From positions 157,048-221,047 of the forward strand of contig KB302699.1 of NCBI GenBank assembly GCA_000328365.1: a stretch of DNA of 64,000 nt. Direction: 5' to 3'. Below are positions 61,867 through 64,000 of the stretch, in pieces; position 1 is the first letter of the stretch, and every line of letters starts with the position of its first letter. Both the position numbers and the translations under genes were made by a program. The notes under the pieces are model-generated. The model was not told where the DNA came from. It made no database searches and saw nothing but the letters and a program-made list of their open reading frames with translations. Source of the DNA: Capitella teleta (Eukaryota; Annelida; Polychaeta; Capitellidae).

Positions 61867-62933
61867 TCCGTTCTTGATCGCTTCTCAGATGACACCAGAG
61901 TCGGCGGTGGAGTTGAAGGCATCTCTAGCGGTTAAAGTCGCCGATCGACGCTGGAGTTGAAAAGCGCAGAGTTCTCTTTGAGCGCATTGTTTTCACGGCT
62001 TTTTCATTTTGATCTTTTTTAATTGCGACCTCTGAGTTAGCTACAAACAGTTATTAATTAACCGTCAGAGTAAGTTAAATAAAACATGCTCCATGTTAAA
62101 GAGCATAATCCCTGTGCTTCCATGTGGTGACGTAATTCTTATTATGCTTCATAAAACACAGTACATCAATGTATCAATGTATATCGCAATATATTATTAT
62201 GCATGCACAATATCAAACCCACTCAGCGTACGTTGAACTTCAAAGTGTGTTTCTCTCTCTCCACAGTGATCCAGAGAGCGGACAACACATTCTTACGAAA
62301 CATTGAGGCAGTCTGGCTCATATATTATAAGCAAAACAGTTACGTACTACGTAGGCCTATACGACATGGATTGAGCTTGGAATGTCTGCTTATCTGCTTG
62401 CCATAATTACATCTGCCAAACGGCGATTCCAATCATCCGCACACGTCAACACAAAGTGAGAGTTATTCTGCGCTCGTGTTCAGCATTGATCGCCTGCATG
62501 GGGGATGACTGGTTGACCTCTGACCTCCACCTTTGGATTGAACATTTCACGCTTTATCATGTAGGGCTACTGAGCTAAATAGGTAACTTTGACCGCAGTA
62601 TGCTAGCATTTGATTCCTGAAATTTTGAATATGAAATACAGTTTTACATCGATTCTACGGCTTCCGGTTAATAGAACAAGGTGTCTTTGCACAGGTTTGC
62701 TGTAAAGTTTGAGTTTAGATTTGAAGGGAGCGAAAGAGGAGAGAGAGAGAGAAAGATAGAGGGCAAGGCCCTGGTGTGACGTTTGCGAGAGAGTGAAAGT
62801 GTTTATTGATTGTTCTATTACTATAATTTTGATTTATTACTTTTGGTTGGTTTATGAGTTATCTAGTTAGTAGTAAAAAGAAAACTGAGCTGTAAAATGG
62901 AAGAGAGACACCAAAACAAGTATCAATCGGGTA

Positions 62934-63043
62934 AGATCTGCATTTGAGAACTTACGAAGCATTGAGGGGTTGAGGTCGACATTTGAGAACTTGCTATAAG
63001 CATCAAACAAGTGAGGTCGGCATTTGAGAACTTGTTGTGAAGT
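62934..63043. repeat. Degenerate about 40-bp tandem repeat, three units
   Basis: The word CATTTGAGAACTT recurs three times (from about 62941, 62981 and 63019), the last two preceded by GAGGTCG(A/G), with diverged spacers. Confidence 0.8.
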
Positions 63044-63551
63044 CTATTCATATAGTAGAAAATGTTAGGAATTTTGAATATGACTTAAATTATGTGATAC
63101 GAAATAGCCTATATCTCTGACACCGCAGTGTATATACCATAATAATTATGTTTTATGTCACGAACCACCAACTGAGATGACCTCTGAGATGACCTCTGAG
63201 ATGAACGACGAATGCGCGCTGCTTGGCGGTGTCGTTGATTCTGTATTTCAAAAAACAATTATGATAAAATGACCAAATATAAAACAGATACTGGTTTATA
63301 TCTAGATCATATAATTATTTAGATCAATATAAATGATAATTATTGTGTAATTTAATGTACCGATTCAAAGAAAAAGGCTTCGTTGTAAGACTTGACACAA
63401 CAATAAAAATTTCCCATATACTGTGCATAGACTTATCAATCACTCTTCGTCAATTCATGTAAAACGAGGCAACAGCTCACAATTACAGTGACAAGAGGTT
63501 CAGCTTTGCAGAAATTGTGCAAATCAAATCGCAAAACTGATTGAACGAGAG

Positions 63552-63615
63552 CACGTGATGACATCATAAGGGTCACGTGATGTCACATATAAGGGTCACT
63601 TGATGACATAAGGGT
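63552..63615. repeat. Three tandem CACGTGATG...AAGGGT units
   Basis: Units at 63552-63573, 63574-63596 and 63597-63615, each running from CAC(G/T)TGATG to AAGGGT. The first two begin with a CACGTG E-box. Confidence 0.85.
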
Positions 63616-63851
63616 CAAATGTAGGTCGAGCAAATTAATGGTCGACACAATAACAAACTTGCATAAATGACAAATCGTGCAAAATTGGTGATAGTTCCGC
63701 AGGTATCAGCTATAATAATAATATATAATAATAATTATATAATACTTATGAAATCACCAGAAATTACGCACAGGTGCTTTTTGTCTAATACGTATGTGAT
63801 AAGTGTTTCGTCACCACTTGATTAGCCGTCTGAAGCGTGCACCACAGGACA

Positions 63852-63858
63852 TATAAAT
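63852..63858 (+). promoter_or_regulatory. TATA box of the right-edge gene
   Basis: TATAAAT on plus, 47 bp before the ATG at 63899. The spacing fits a short 5' UTR. Confidence 0.5.
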
Positions 63859-63898
63859 GCAGGAGCGCTTCGATCGTCGGTGGTTCTCGATCGTTGGC

Positions 63899-64000
63899 AT
63901 GCGTTCCAGTATTCTCCAGGTGGTTTTGTTCATCACATTGCTTCATGCAGTGGCTGCGGGTCAGTTGAGCTTTACTTATAGATATACTTTCGAGGGTTGT
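63899..64000 (+). CDS. 5' end of a secreted or membrane protein gene (partial)
   Basis: An ATG opens MRSSILQVVLFITLLHAVAA, a textbook signal peptide: a charged start, a hydrophobic core LQVVLFITLL and an AVAA cleavage region. After Ala-Ala the sequence G|GTCAGT offers a splice donor at 63960/63961. The frame also stays open without splicing (GQLSFTYRYTFEGC) to the window edge, so both readings are possible. The mature protein lies outside the window and no family can be named. The TATA box upstream supports a real promoter. Confidence 0.5.
   Translation, partial: MRSSILQVVLFITLLHAVAAGQLSFTYRYTFEGC

Larger units (their letters stand above)
61870..63850. other. Divergent spacer, no gene seen
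   Basis: Separates two TATA-type genes pointing away from each other. Contents: TAGGCCTAT word at 62352, a GA-rich tract near 62730-62760, degenerate tandem repeats at 62934-63043, a (TGAGATGACCTC)n run near 63173-63200 and a CACGTGATG tandem repeat at 63552-63615. A pyrimidine tract plus CAG at about 62254-62266, followed by an open stretch, was not convincing as an exon. Confidence 0.5.

Noticed and set aside
62203-62406. Open stretch after a CTCTCTCCACAG acceptor-like sequence, considered as an exon
   Set aside because: No partner exon, no protein resemblance and no clear donor within it.

Overview
The window is a stretch of animal nuclear genome. The evidence is a set of intron-rich genes (MEX3, COG1, GBA2), a Pol III tRNA gene, two copies of a tRNA-derived SINE, a short inverted-repeat DNA transposon, many simple-sequence repeats and one 50-N scaffold gap. 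The MEX3-type RNA-binding protein and the long non-coding spacers fit a bilaterian. AGGTCA-type words are dense and a few TAGGCCTA(C/T) words occur (11931, 16741, 62351). I associate these with marine invertebrates, perhaps deuterostomes, but this is only a hint and the phylum is not determined.

Layout: 1-5918 is AT-rich, simple-repeat-laden sequence downstream of mex3, probably including its long 3' UTR. 5919-7731 (-) is mex3 in two coding exons, with two KH domains but no RING. 7732-8000 holds its 5' UTR and promoter. About 8.0-41.86 kb is a roughly 34 kb gene desert. Its first half is AT-rich; its second half alternates AT-rich sequence with GC/CpG-richer islands, two of which (about 24.3 and 28.5 kb) carry promoter-like clusters of NRF1/ETS/CRE/YY1/CCAAT words with no gene beside them. 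41863-48837 (-) is COG1, which I resolved into 23 exons giving one uninterrupted 961-residue frame. 48.86-53.30 kb is a transposon-rich divergent spacer with an inverted-repeat element, a SINE with clear target-site duplication and a 229-bp ATT microsatellite. 53297-56877 (+) is GBA2 (GH116 glucosylceramidase), 17 exons, 835 residues. 59530-59601 (-) is tRNA-Asp(GUC), followed by a second SINE copy. 60551-61802 (-) is an apparently intronless gene with a TATA box, coding for a protein built from about ten 27-residue acidic repeats between basic ends; one base of frameshift interrupts it in this assembly. At the right edge a TATA-driven gene on + begins with a signal-peptide exon (63899 onward) and leaves the window.

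No operon or pathway ties the genes together. MEX3 acts on mRNA in the cytoplasm, COG1 in retrograde Golgi tethering, and GBA2 in cytosolic-face glucosylceramide breakdown. What unites COG1 and GBA2 is architecture: most of their introns are only 46-63 bp. This is striking beside a 34-kb desert. Three of these tiny introns are multiples of three and stop-free, and one GBA2 intron is of the GC-AG class.

I found no clear retrovirus-like or capsid-bearing element, no CRISPR and no rRNA. The most unusual locus is the repeat-protein gene at 60.5-61.8 kb. I do not recognise its family.
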